DNA of 10,380 bases from an uncultured Bacteroides sp. (GTDB lineage: Bacteria > Bacteroidota > Bacteroidia > Bacteroidales > Bacteroidaceae), in contig NZ_CASFWU010000091.1 in the NCBI RefSeq assembly GCF_949298305.1, positions 1 through 10,380 on the forward strand, written 5' to 3'. The number at the start of each line of letters is the position of its first letter. Within the stretch, counting starts at the first letter, position 1. Positions 1 to 6,683 of the stretch are shown here, piece by piece. The translations under genes were made by a program, and so were the position numbers. The notes beneath the pieces were generated by a model. That model was not told the origin of the DNA and made no database searches. It worked only from the letters and a program-made list of their open reading frames with translations.

Positions 1-209
1 CCCTCGTACGCAAAATAATTCAGGATGGAGGGGTCGAAGGGTTCGTCGGCCGATGCATCGTCAAAAGTAATTTTGCTGACTTGTTCGAGTCTTGGATAGA
101 TTTGATTGGCGGCAGGTGGGTCTGCTTTACCCCAATCTTCGCATCCTACAAACGAAAGAACTGTAAATGCCGCCAATAGACAGGACGGCCATTTTTTTGT
201 CTTCTTCAT
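1..209 (-). CDS. PUL-associated lipoprotein, N-terminal part only
   Basis: The reading frame runs from an ATG at 209-207 off the left edge, giving 69 codons without a stop. The N-terminus MKKTKKWPSCLLAAF has a lysine-rich n-region and a hydrophobic core, and ends in a lipobox-like FVGC with the lipidated Cys at residue 23. The mature protein starts C-E-D-W-G-K; acidic residues just after the Cys resemble Bacteroides surface-export signals, so an outer-membrane, outward-facing position is likely. The visible mature part is rich in Pro and Asp and too short to assign a domain; ITFDDAS (residues 47-53) is the kind of strand that opens LamG/concanavalin-like domains, but this is weak. It lies downstream of the HTCS on the same strand with its own promoter and operator pair, and in the B. 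thetaiotaomicron arabinan PUL the equivalent place is held, as I recall, by BT0365. A glycan-binding role is inference. Confidence 0.8.
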   Translation of the reverse strand, partial: MKKTKKWPSCLLAAFTVLSFVGCEDWGKADPPAANQIYPRLEQVSKITFDDASADEPFDPSILNYFAYE

Positions 210-258
210 AATATAGAATTTTAGTTAAACAAATAGTTTATTACTCTAATAAGTGTTG

Positions 259-266
259 CAAATTTA
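259..266 (-). promoter_or_regulatory. Bacteroides -7 box (TAAATTTG) for the lipoprotein operon
   Basis: Read on the minus strand, 266 to 259 is TAAATTTG, an exact match to the Bacteroides sigma-ABfr -7 consensus TAnnTTTG. It ends 49 bp upstream of the lipoprotein ATG, so the 5' leader would be roughly 40-45 nt. There is no good -33 TTTG at the expected distance; that place is taken by the repeat pair, which fits an activator-dependent promoter. Confidence 0.65.
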
Positions 267-286
267 CAATATATGTATATTAGGAG

Positions 287-323
287 GGTGGACAAACGGA
301 CATTAGTGGTGGACAAACGGACA
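287..323 (-). promoter_or_regulatory. Predicted HTCS operator, two identical 16-bp direct repeats
   Basis: Two perfect copies of GGTGGACAAACGGACA lie at 287-302 and 308-323, with start points 21 bp apart (two helical turns). Read toward the lipoprotein they are TGTCCGTTTGTCCACC. Each copy contains two TGTCC units 8 bp apart. The promoter-proximal copy ends 20 bp before the -7 box at 266-259. The same sequence, pairing and distance recur upstream of the GH43 gene at 4968-5004, on the other side of the HTCS gene. Binding by the AraC-type domain of the neighbouring HTCS is the natural inference. Confidence 0.75.
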
Positions 324-604
324 ATAAGTGTGAGAGGTACGTTTAAGTCGGAAGAAGCCTGTTTGTGATAGGTAATCATTTGATTGCGAGTTCGTTCGTT
401 TGGGAGAGGACGCGCGCGTTACAGGCTGTGTCCGTCGATGGAATTAGATATAACTCTACGGAAAATGCCTTTTACCTCTGTCTTTGGCAATCTTCCGCAG
501 AGCTATCCACTTTGTTCGTCGTAGCTGGTCGCTTTGTTTCGCATTGCTTCCTGCCCCGCGTCGCGTTGCTTTCCATTTTTCTTCGCGCGGCGTTTGCTGC
601 GGGG

Positions 605-3600
605 CTATTCGGATGCCTGCTTGTCTCCCTTGTTCAGCAGTTCGCTGGGTTTCACTTTGAATTCCTTGGTAAAGCAGCGGGTGAAGTATTTGGGGTCGTT
701 GAATCCCACTTCGTAGGCTATTTCGGCGATGTTCATTTCCTTTTTCCCATGCGTTTTCAGAATCAGTTCGTGGGCCAGGTTCAGGCGGTAGTTGCGGATG
801 AATTGTCCGGCCGACTGTCCTACCAGGTGTTGCAGCTTCTGGTTGAGCAGCGTCTTGCTTACGCCTACTGCTTCGCAGAAGTCGCTGACTTCGAAATAAG
901 AGTTCTTATAGTTTTCTTTCATCACTTCCATAACACGGCCGATGAATTTTTTGTCGGCCGAATCGTCTTTGATATTCAGCGATTCTACATCCATGTTTGT
1001 GGCGAATTTTCGTTGATAGCGTTTCTTGCTTTCCAGTATGTTTTCGATACGGGCCAGTAGCAGTGTTTCGTCAAAGGGTTTCATCAGATACTCATCTACG
1101 CCAATACGATAGCTTTCAATTTGGGTTTCTTTGGAGGTCTTGGCCGTCAGCATCAAGAAGGGAATGTGTGAAATGGCTATATTCTCCTTTACTTTTCGTG
1201 AAAGTTCGATGCCGTCCATGACGGGCATCATCAGGTCGCTGATAATGAAGTCAATGTTTTGAGATACAAGAATGTTCAGTGCTTCCATGCCATTGGAGGC
1301 CTCTGCGGTACTGTATTTTTCACGCAAGATGGATTTGATGTATCCCCTCATGTCGGCATTGTCTTCAACAATGAGGATACGCAGGTCTTTCTTCTCGGTC
1401 TCTGTCGTTTCTGGAATATTGGGGACGGCTGGCTCTACATTGTTGCTCTGTGTGTTCGGTATGCTGGTCTCCTCTTCGGAGAGCGGCAACAGGATGCGTA
1501 GCGAGCAGCCGGCTTTCGGATTATTGCGGGCTACGATGGAGCCGCCGAGCATTTGTACGATGCGTTTGCACAAGTAGAGTCCGATGCCGCTGCTTGATTG
1601 TCCGTACATGGGGTAGTTGGTTTGTCCTTTCGACTGGTAGAATCGGTTGAACACTTTGTTGATGTCCTCTTCAGGAATGCCGCTGCCAGTGTCGGCTACG
1701 CAGATATAGAGTTGCCTCTGGCGGCTGTCCGTAGCCGGCAATTGGGCAATGAAGATGTAAACTTTTCCACCGTTGGGAGTGAATTTGATGGCGTTGCTCA
1801 TCAGATTGGTCAGCACTTTCTGCATGGCTTCTTCATCGTAGAATATTTCAGGTGTTTCCATGTGATAGTGTTTGACCACTTGTATGTTCCGTTCGGCCGC
1901 AAAAATCTCGAAGGGCGCAATCAGTTCGTTGACAAACTTGAGAAAGTCGTTTTTGTATCTCACTATTTCAAGTTTACCCGATTCCACTTTGCGGAAGTCC
2001 ATCAGTTGGTTGACGAGCGAAAGCAGGTATTTGGAGTTGCGCTCTACGAAGTGCAGTTGTTCAATGACCTGCGGATTGTAGCTCAGTTTCAGAGCACGTT
2101 CAATAGGGCCTATAATCAGGGTAATAGGCGTGCGGAATTCGTGGGTGATGTTCGTAAAGAAGGCGATTTTGTCCAACGTGAGTTCCTGTACTTTTCGGGC
2201 CATTTTGGCCAGTTGTGACTTTTGTTGGCTGATTTTCTCGTTCTGTTGCTTCAGCATGAGGTTCTGTTTCGAGAGTTCTTCTGTCTGTTTCTCCAGCAAC
2301 AACTTTTGTTCGTTCAGTTTGTGGGTACGTTGCTCCACTTTGCGTTGCAACATCTCTTCTTGTCTTTTGTAGTGGCGAATGCGCCATTGGTAGAATTGCC
2401 TGATTCCCAGTAAGGAAAGGATAATCATCAGCACTGTAAACCAGATGGTCTTGTAGAAATAAGGACGGATTGTTATTTTCAGTTCCGCTATTTGTTCGTT
2501 TTCTTTATGATTGGTAGGTGAGTACTTCACCTGTAATGTATATTTTCCTGCAGAGAGGTTGGTATAGCTGGCAAAACGCCGGTTGTTAGGCACGCGAATC
2601 CACTCTTTGTCAAATCCGACAAGACGGTAGCTGTAGGTTGCAGCCGGGTCTGATTCGTAGTTGAGGGCGGCGAATTCTACGGAGAACGATTGGCTGCTCT
2701 CATGGATGCTTATTTCGTTGGTCACGGAGAGGTCAGTAGGCAGTTGTTCGCTTCCGGGCAGTATTTCTGCATTGTTGATGATGAGTTTGGTAAAATGTAA
2801 GGGGATGGAGGTGGAGGGAGTGGCCGGCAATTCGCAATCGATGGCTACCAGGCCGGCAACGTTGCCAAAATACATTTTATCTTGTGCCGACCGGCAGGAA
2901 GCATTCCAATAGAACTGGGTGTTGTTCAGTCCGTCCTGCTGGGTGTAGTTGATGAATCGGTTTTCTAACGGGTTGAATTGCGAGAGTCCGTTGTTTGTGG
3001 CTATCCACAGATAGCCTTGCGTATCTTCAAGTATGCTTCGGATGCTATTGTTTGAAAGACCTTGGGCTGTTGTATAGGCTATGAAGGTTTCTTTTCCGTC
3101 TGCTTCTACCGTCCGTTTGTAGAAGCCGTTTCCGTTGCTTCCCAACCACAAAGTGCCGTCCTTGCTTTCGCAGAAGCAGGTGATTTTTTCTCTCAGTTCG
3201 GATGAAGGGTCGTTTAACTGGTATTTCAAGTTTCTGTATTCGAATAAATTATGCTCGTTTCTCGAGTGCAGGTCGATGTCATAGACTCCCTCCAGACATC
3301 CAATCCACAAGTGTCCGTCTTTGTCAATGATGGAGCCTATGCACCCGTTGATGTCTTCGGCGGTATGACCAGCTAGAGGAGAACAGATTTTTTGCTGTTT
3401 GAAGTCATAGAAATAGATACCACGATTGGCTCCTATCCATACTCCGTTGTTGATGGAGTCATACGTCAGTGCACCAATGAAGTCAATGGGGTAGTTGCCT
3501 TCGCTTTGACTGTTGAGGGTTCCCAGTCTTTGGGATGGATTCTTTCGGTCAAGCAGGTTGATGCCGCCTCCCCACGTCCCTACCCACAATCTCTCTTGAG

Positions 3601-4888
3601 AGTCTGTGGTGATGCTGCTGACAGAGTTGTGGCTCAAGGTTCCGTCTTCGTGAGTGTAGTGGCTGAAGTTATCGCTCTGGGCTTCTTTGCGGTTCAGTCC
3701 TCCTTCTACGGTACCCACCCACAATGTGCCTTCCCGGTCTTCATAAATGGCGTTCACGGGGTTGTGGGACAGTGTGTGGGCGTTTTCCTTGTCATTCACA
3801 TAGTTCTGTATGGATAGGCGTTTGGTGGTGAGCTTGTTGAGGCCGCCCGTTTCGGTGCCTATCCAGATGAGTGAACCGTCCACAGTAATGCAGTTGATAA
3901 AATTGCTGTTAAGCAGATTGATGCCGGTATTGGAGAAACGGTCTTCGATGCGCTCGAAGTTGTCTTTGATAGGGTTGTAGATATTGAGTCCTTTCAGACT
4001 GCTGACAATCAGTTGCTTGTCTCCGGTGACAGCCAGGCAGGTCAGGAAGTTTTGAGATAGTGAGTGCAGGTCATCGTACCGGTGTACATAATGCTTGATG
4101 ATATTTTCGTTACGGTTATAGCGGTAAAGACCTTTGTCTGTGCTGATCCAGATTTCGTTTTCTTTGGCAATAAAGTCTGAGAAAAGTGTCTCTGGGTTGA
4201 ACTGCAGGCATTCTGCCACGGGGGTGGCTTTGAGTCCTCCTTGTGAGGCGGCGCTCACTTTGTATATTCTTCCTTCCAGGCCAATCCAGACGCTGCCTTC
4301 GTTGTCCAAGTCTTTAAAGACGAGTTCGTTTCTCCATAATCCTGGCGCCTCCAGCGAGCGGACTTCCCGAATGTTTCCCTCTTCATCAAACAAAATGCGG
4401 TGGAGTCTGTGGTCGCAATGCAACCAGATGCAGCCGTTTGCATCACAGGTAACGAAGGAGGACGGTTTCCTTTCCAGTCCTTTTTCCACCTTATCTGTTT
4501 TAAGCAAAGGTACCGCTTTTAAGGTGGACAGGCTGATGATATCTATGCCTCCTTCCGATACGCCCCATAGCCGTCCGAATCTGTCTTCCGCAACCTTACG
4601 GGTAAAGTTGCTTTTAAGTTTGCAATGTGGTGTACTGGTGGAGAAGTTGACGAATTCATATCCGTCATAACGCGAGAGGCCGCCCCCGGCCATGGAAATC
4701 CAAAGGAATCCTCGGCTGTCCTTATAGATATCATCAATGAAGTTGTGGGGAAGTCCTTCATTCATGGTGATGTAGTTGATGTTATAACGGTCTGCAAATG
4801 CCTCCTGTGCCTGGAGGGTTGCGTGGGAGAATCCCATCAAGATGCTATATAATAATGTAAAGGTGTATAACAACAAACGGTTTTTCAT
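605..4888 (-). CDS. Hybrid two-component system sensor/regulator (HTCS), arabinan PUL activator
   Basis: This 1427-residue inner-membrane protein carries a whole two-component pathway. A signal peptide (about 1-27, ending LQA) leads into a periplasmic sensor (about 35-690) of repeated LWIG/LWVG/IWIG blade motifs, which is the twin beta-propeller (Reg_prop) architecture. A Y_Y_Y domain (about 735-808), one membrane helix (about 815-830) and a coiled coil (about 840-905) follow. The HisKA box has His916 in THEFRTP. HATPase motifs are SNAIKFTPNGG (Asn1032), DTGSG (1066-1070) and GIGLYLCK (1101-1108). The receiver has Glu1175/Asp1176, phospho-acceptor Asp1218, Thr1248 and Lys1270. Two AraC-type HTH segments (about 1332-1357 and 1385-1417) end the protein. 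All key residues are present and the length is normal for HTCS. By position it corresponds to B. thetaiotaomicron BT0366, recalled as the arabinan regulator. It probably senses arabino-oligosaccharides and activates both flanking promoters. It has its own promoter, without the paired sites at the same distance. Confidence 0.95.
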   Translation of the reverse strand: MKNRLLLYTFTLLYSILMGFSHATLQAQEAFADRYNINYITMNEGLPHNFIDDIYKDSRGFLWISMAGGGLSRYDGYEFVNFSTSTPHCKLKSNFTRKVAEDRFGRLWGVSEGGIDIISLSTLKAVPLLKTDKVEKGLERKPSSFVTCDANGCIWLHCDHRLHRILFDEEGNIREVRSLEAPGLWRNELVFKDLDNEGSVWIGLEGRIYKVSAASQGGLKATPVAECLQFNPETLFSDFIAKENEIWISTDKGLYRYNRNENIIKHYVHRYDDLHSLSQNFLTCLAVTGDKQLIVSSLKGLNIYNPIKDNFERIEDRFSNTGINLLNSNFINCITVDGSLIWIGTETGGLNKLTTKRLSIQNYVNDKENAHTLSHNPVNAIYEDREGTLWVGTVEGGLNRKEAQSDNFSHYTHEDGTLSHNSVSSITTDSQERLWVGTWGGGINLLDRKNPSQRLGTLNSQSEGNYPIDFIGALTYDSINNGVWIGANRGIYFYDFKQQKICSPLAGHTAEDINGCIGSIIDKDGHLWIGCLEGVYDIDLHSRNEHNLFEYRNLKYQLNDPSSELREKITCFCESKDGTLWLGSNGNGFYKRTVEADGKETFIAYTTAQGLSNNSIRSILEDTQGYLWIATNNGLSQFNPLENRFINYTQQDGLNNTQFYWNASCRSAQDKMYFGNVAGLVAIDCELPATPSTSIPLHFTKLIINNAEILPGSEQLPTDLSVTNEISIHESSQSFSVEFAALNYESDPAATYSYRLVGFDKEWIRVPNNRRFASYTNLSAGKYTLQVKYSPTNHKENEQIAELKITIRPYFYKTIWFTVLMIILSLLGIRQFYQWRIRHYKRQEEMLQRKVEQRTHKLNEQKLLLEKQTEELSKQNLMLKQQNEKISQQKSQLAKMARKVQELTLDKIAFFTNITHEFRTPITLIIGPIERALKLSYNPQVIEQLHFVERNSKYLLSLVNQLMDFRKVESGKLEIVRYKNDFLKFVNELIAPFEIFAAERNIQVVKHYHMETPEIFYDEEAMQKVLTNLMSNAIKFTPNGGKVYIFIAQLPATDSRQRQLYICVADTGSGIPEEDINKVFNRFYQSKGQTNYPMYGQSSSGIGLYLCKRIVQMLGGSIVARNNPKAGCSLRILLPLSEEETSIPNTQSNNVEPAVPNIPETTETEKKDLRILIVEDNADMRGYIKSILREKYSTAEASNGMEALNILVSQNIDFIISDLMMPVMDGIELSRKVKENIAISHIPFLMLTAKTSKETQIESYRIGVDEYLMKPFDETLLLARIENILESKKRYQRKFATNMDVESLNIKDDSADKKFIGRVMEVMKENYKNSYFEVSDFCEAVGVSKTLLNQKLQHLVGQSAGQFIRNYRLNLAHELILKTHGKKEMNIAEIAYEVGFNDPKYFTRCFTKEFKVKPSELLNKGDKQASE

Positions 4889-4909
4889 ATTTTTCTTGTA
4901 TTAGTATTG

Positions 4910-4917
4910 CAAAGTTA
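4910..4917 (-). promoter_or_regulatory. -7 box (TAACTTTG) for the HTCS gene
   Basis: On the minus strand, 4917 to 4910 reads TAACTTTG, matching TAnnTTTG exactly. It is preceded at a 20-bp gap by TTTC, close to the -33 TTTG element. The box ends 21 bp before the HTCS ATG at 4888, so the leader would be only about 15-20 nt. A fair -33 element and the lack of a close operator pair fit low constitutive expression of the sensor. Confidence 0.6.
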
Positions 4918-4967
4918 ATGGATTAATCGGAATGAAGGAAACAGCTATGGGTGGTTTTGGGACAAAA

Positions 4968-5004
4968 TGGTCTTTTGTCCACCATAAAAGTCCGTTTGTC
5001 CACC
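4968..5004 (+). promoter_or_regulatory. Predicted HTCS operator, second copy of the 16-bp repeat pair
   Basis: AGTCCGTTTGTCCACC at 4989-5004 matches the left-hand repeat (TGTCCGTTTGTCCACC) at 15 of 16 positions. TGGTCTTTTGTCCACC at 4968-4983 matches at 13 of 16. The two start 21 bp apart, exactly as on the left, and face the gene they control in the same orientation. The proximal copy ends 21 bp before the -7 box at 5026. A weaker partial copy starts TGTCC at 5011, and an inverted GGACAAAA at 4960-4967 faces the HTCS gene. Confidence 0.75.
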
Positions 5005-5025
5005 TTTCAGTGTCCATTTCTTGCT

Positions 5026-5033
5026 TATTTTTG
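5026..5033 (+). promoter_or_regulatory. -7 box (TATTTTTG) for the GH43-GH51-GH43 operon
   Basis: TATTTTTG matches TAnnTTTG exactly. No proper -33 element stands at the usual distance; the operator pair ends 21 bp upstream instead, as at an activator-dependent promoter. Transcription would start near 5039, giving a leader of about 60 nt before the ATG at 5099. I see no other -7 consensus in the two downstream intergenic gaps (6587-6683 and 8664-8880), so this promoter probably serves all three enzyme genes. Confidence 0.65.
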
Positions 5034-5098
5034 TAGCAACGTTTCATTTTTGTTCATTCGGAGGGCAAATGCGTTCCTCTGGCTTAATAGCTGATATT

Positions 5099-6586
5099 AT
5101 GAAAAGACTACGTTTGGAGGCTGTCATGCTGGTAGCCGTTTTGCTGGGCGGATGCGCTACTGCTCCTTTTGCTCCCACTGCTTCCCCCAATCCTTGGGCA
5201 GATAATTATTTGGATGTATCTTCCATGGAGCATTACCGCTCGTGGGGCACTTACAATGTACACGACCCTTCTTGTCGCAAAATAGGCGACTATTATTATA
5301 TGTATTCTACCGATGCCATCTTTCGCGAGAACCGCAAGGAAGCCCGGGAGAAGGGCGTTCCTTTGGGATACATTCAGCAACGCAAGTCAAAGGATTTGGT
5401 GCATTGGGAGTTCTTGGGATGGGCATTCCCTGAGATACCACAGGAAGCGGTGGAGTGGGTGCGCTCTCATGCCGGTGGAGAAGGGGCAACCAATATTTGG
5501 GCGCCTTACATTATTCCTTATGGTGATAAATACCGCCTTTATTTCTGCGTGTCGGCTTTTGGTCGTAAGACTTCCTATATTGGGTTGGCTGAAGCTAATT
5601 CTCCCGAAGGCCCGTGGACACAACGGGGATGTGTCGTCAAGACGGACAATTCTTCGGTGATGAATGCCATCGACCCTACCGTAGTAGTGGATGCCTCCAA
5701 CGGGAAGTGGTGGATGCACTATGGCTCTTTCTTCGGAGGCCTCTACTGTGTGGAGTTGAATCCGCAGACAGGACTGCCGATGGTGGAAGGAGACCAGGGC
5801 CATCTGGTGGCACGCCGGGCCAACTATCGGAAGGATAACCTGGAGGCACCTGAAATCATTTATCATCCCGGTTTGAAACGTTATTATCTCTTTTCCTCCT
5901 ACGACCCTTTGATGACGACCTACAATGTGCGCGTGGGCCGTTCGGATAAGGCTGAAGGCCCCTTTACCGATTTCTTTGGAGTGGCGTTGGCCGACACGAC
6001 CAACAATTTCCCCATCCTTACCGCCCCCTATCGCTTTACCGGTCATAGCGGTTGGGCAGGTACGGCTCATTGCAGTGTTTTTACTACGGACGACGGACAA
6101 TATTTCATGGCTCATCAGGGACGTCTTTCTCCGCAAAACCAGCTGATGGATCTTCATGTGCGTCAGATGTTCTTTACCGAAGACGGATGGCCGGTGGTTT
6201 CACCTGAACGTTTTGCAGGCAGTCGTCCGCGTACCTTTTCGTCGGATGATCTGATAGGCGAGTGGGAAGTGATACGGGTACAGGAGCCTTTGTATGAGCG
6301 CCGCCTCAATGCCGGCCAAATCTTGTGGGGCGAAGGCGAACTGAAGGACGAAGAATGGAATATATCGGCACCTTTACACCTGACCGAAGGCGGAAGGCTG
6401 GATGCCGAAGGGGGGACCTGGACGTTTGCAGAGGAGAAGCAGCTGCTTTCTCTGACGTTGGACGGCGAAAGGATACAGAATCTGATTGTTTTTGCCGGAC
6501 ACGACTGGGAGAAGGAGCAGGAGACGATACTTTTCACCGGCCTCGACGCACGTGGACGCTCGGTGTGGGGGAAGAGGGTGAGATGA
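5099..6586 (+). CDS. GH43 lipoprotein, probable endo-alpha-1,5-L-arabinanase
   Basis: The protein has 495 residues. The chosen ATG gives a compact lipoprotein signal MKRLRLEAVMLVAVLLGGC with the lipidated Cys at 19. An upstream in-frame ATG at 5069 has GGAGGG just before it and is a real alternative; a TTG at 5021 lies inside the promoter and is rejected. The five-bladed GH43 domain shows the three catalytic acids: Asp56 (VHDP, base), Asp192 (AIDPT, pKa modulator) and Glu249 (LEAPEI, acid). GHSGWAGTAH holds the His (324) that coordinates the active-site metal in endo-arabinanases. Residues about 382-495, from LIGEWEV to WGKRVR, form the C-terminal beta-barrel domain (GH43_C type) known from two-domain endo-arabinanases of the Bacillus Arb43B/Abn2 type. 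It should cut the alpha-1,5-arabinan backbone to oligosaccharides. The residues after the Cys (ATAPF) are not acidic, so surface display is uncertain. It is first gene of the enzyme operon and positionally equivalent to BT0367. Confidence 0.88.
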   Translation: MKRLRLEAVMLVAVLLGGCATAPFAPTASPNPWADNYLDVSSMEHYRSWGTYNVHDPSCRKIGDYYYMYSTDAIFRENRKEAREKGVPLGYIQQRKSKDLVHWEFLGWAFPEIPQEAVEWVRSHAGGEGATNIWAPYIIPYGDKYRLYFCVSAFGRKTSYIGLAEANSPEGPWTQRGCVVKTDNSSVMNAIDPTVVVDASNGKWWMHYGSFFGGLYCVELNPQTGLPMVEGDQGHLVARRANYRKDNLEAPEIIYHPGLKRYYLFSSYDPLMTTYNVRVGRSDKAEGPFTDFFGVALADTTNNFPILTAPYRFTGHSGWAGTAHCSVFTTDDGQYFMAHQGRLSPQNQLMDLHVRQMFFTEDGWPVVSPERFAGSRPRTFSSDDLIGEWEVIRVQEPLYERRLNAGQILWGEGELKDEEWNISAPLHLTEGGRLDAEGGTWTFAEEKQLLSLTLDGERIQNLIVFAGHDWEKEQETILFTGLDARGRSVWGKRVR

Positions 6587-6683
6587 TGAATAGATAATAA
6601 TTAACAATTAATAGTTGACAAATAACGAGTAATAATTGCTTCTTGTGGGGGATTCATTTTCCATAAAGAAGCCCAAAAAGACC

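Larger units (their letters stand above)
210..604. other. 395-bp intergenic region, promoter plus no convincing gene
   Basis: The half next to the lipoprotein (about 210-323) holds a -7 box, a leader of about 45 nt and the paired 16-bp repeats, described separately. The half next to the HTCS stop (324-604) contains no credible gene. It has an imperfect hairpin on the minus strand, with arms at 459-469 and 486-497 that pair GGCAATCTTCCG against CGGAAAATGCC. No T-run follows, so it is not a clear terminator, although it could shape the 3' end of the HTCS transcript. The plus-strand frame crossing this region continues antisense into the HTCS DNA-binding domain and is taken as a shadow. Confidence 0.6.

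Noticed and set aside
472..576. 34-codon minus-strand frame with an ATG downstream of the HTCS stop
   Set aside because: Very short, composition biased to Arg, Lys and Thr, and no start signal or family resemblance.
365..1060. 231-codon plus-strand frame
   Set aside because: Most of it lies antisense to the receiver/HTH end of the HTCS, with no promoter or recognisable domain; a shadow of the codon pattern on the other strand.
5021..5098. TTG-started extension of the first GH43
   Set aside because: It would begin within the -7 box region and place 26 residues ahead of a good lipoprotein signal peptide.
6603..6622. AT-rich near-palindrome AACAATTAATAGTT as an operator or promoter
   Set aside because: Low-complexity sequence common in Bacteroides gaps, with mismatches in the arms and no -7 box nearby.
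6636..6683. TTG-started extension of the GH51
   Set aside because: It adds a lysine-rich stretch before a normal signal peptide; ATG 6684/6687 fits better.
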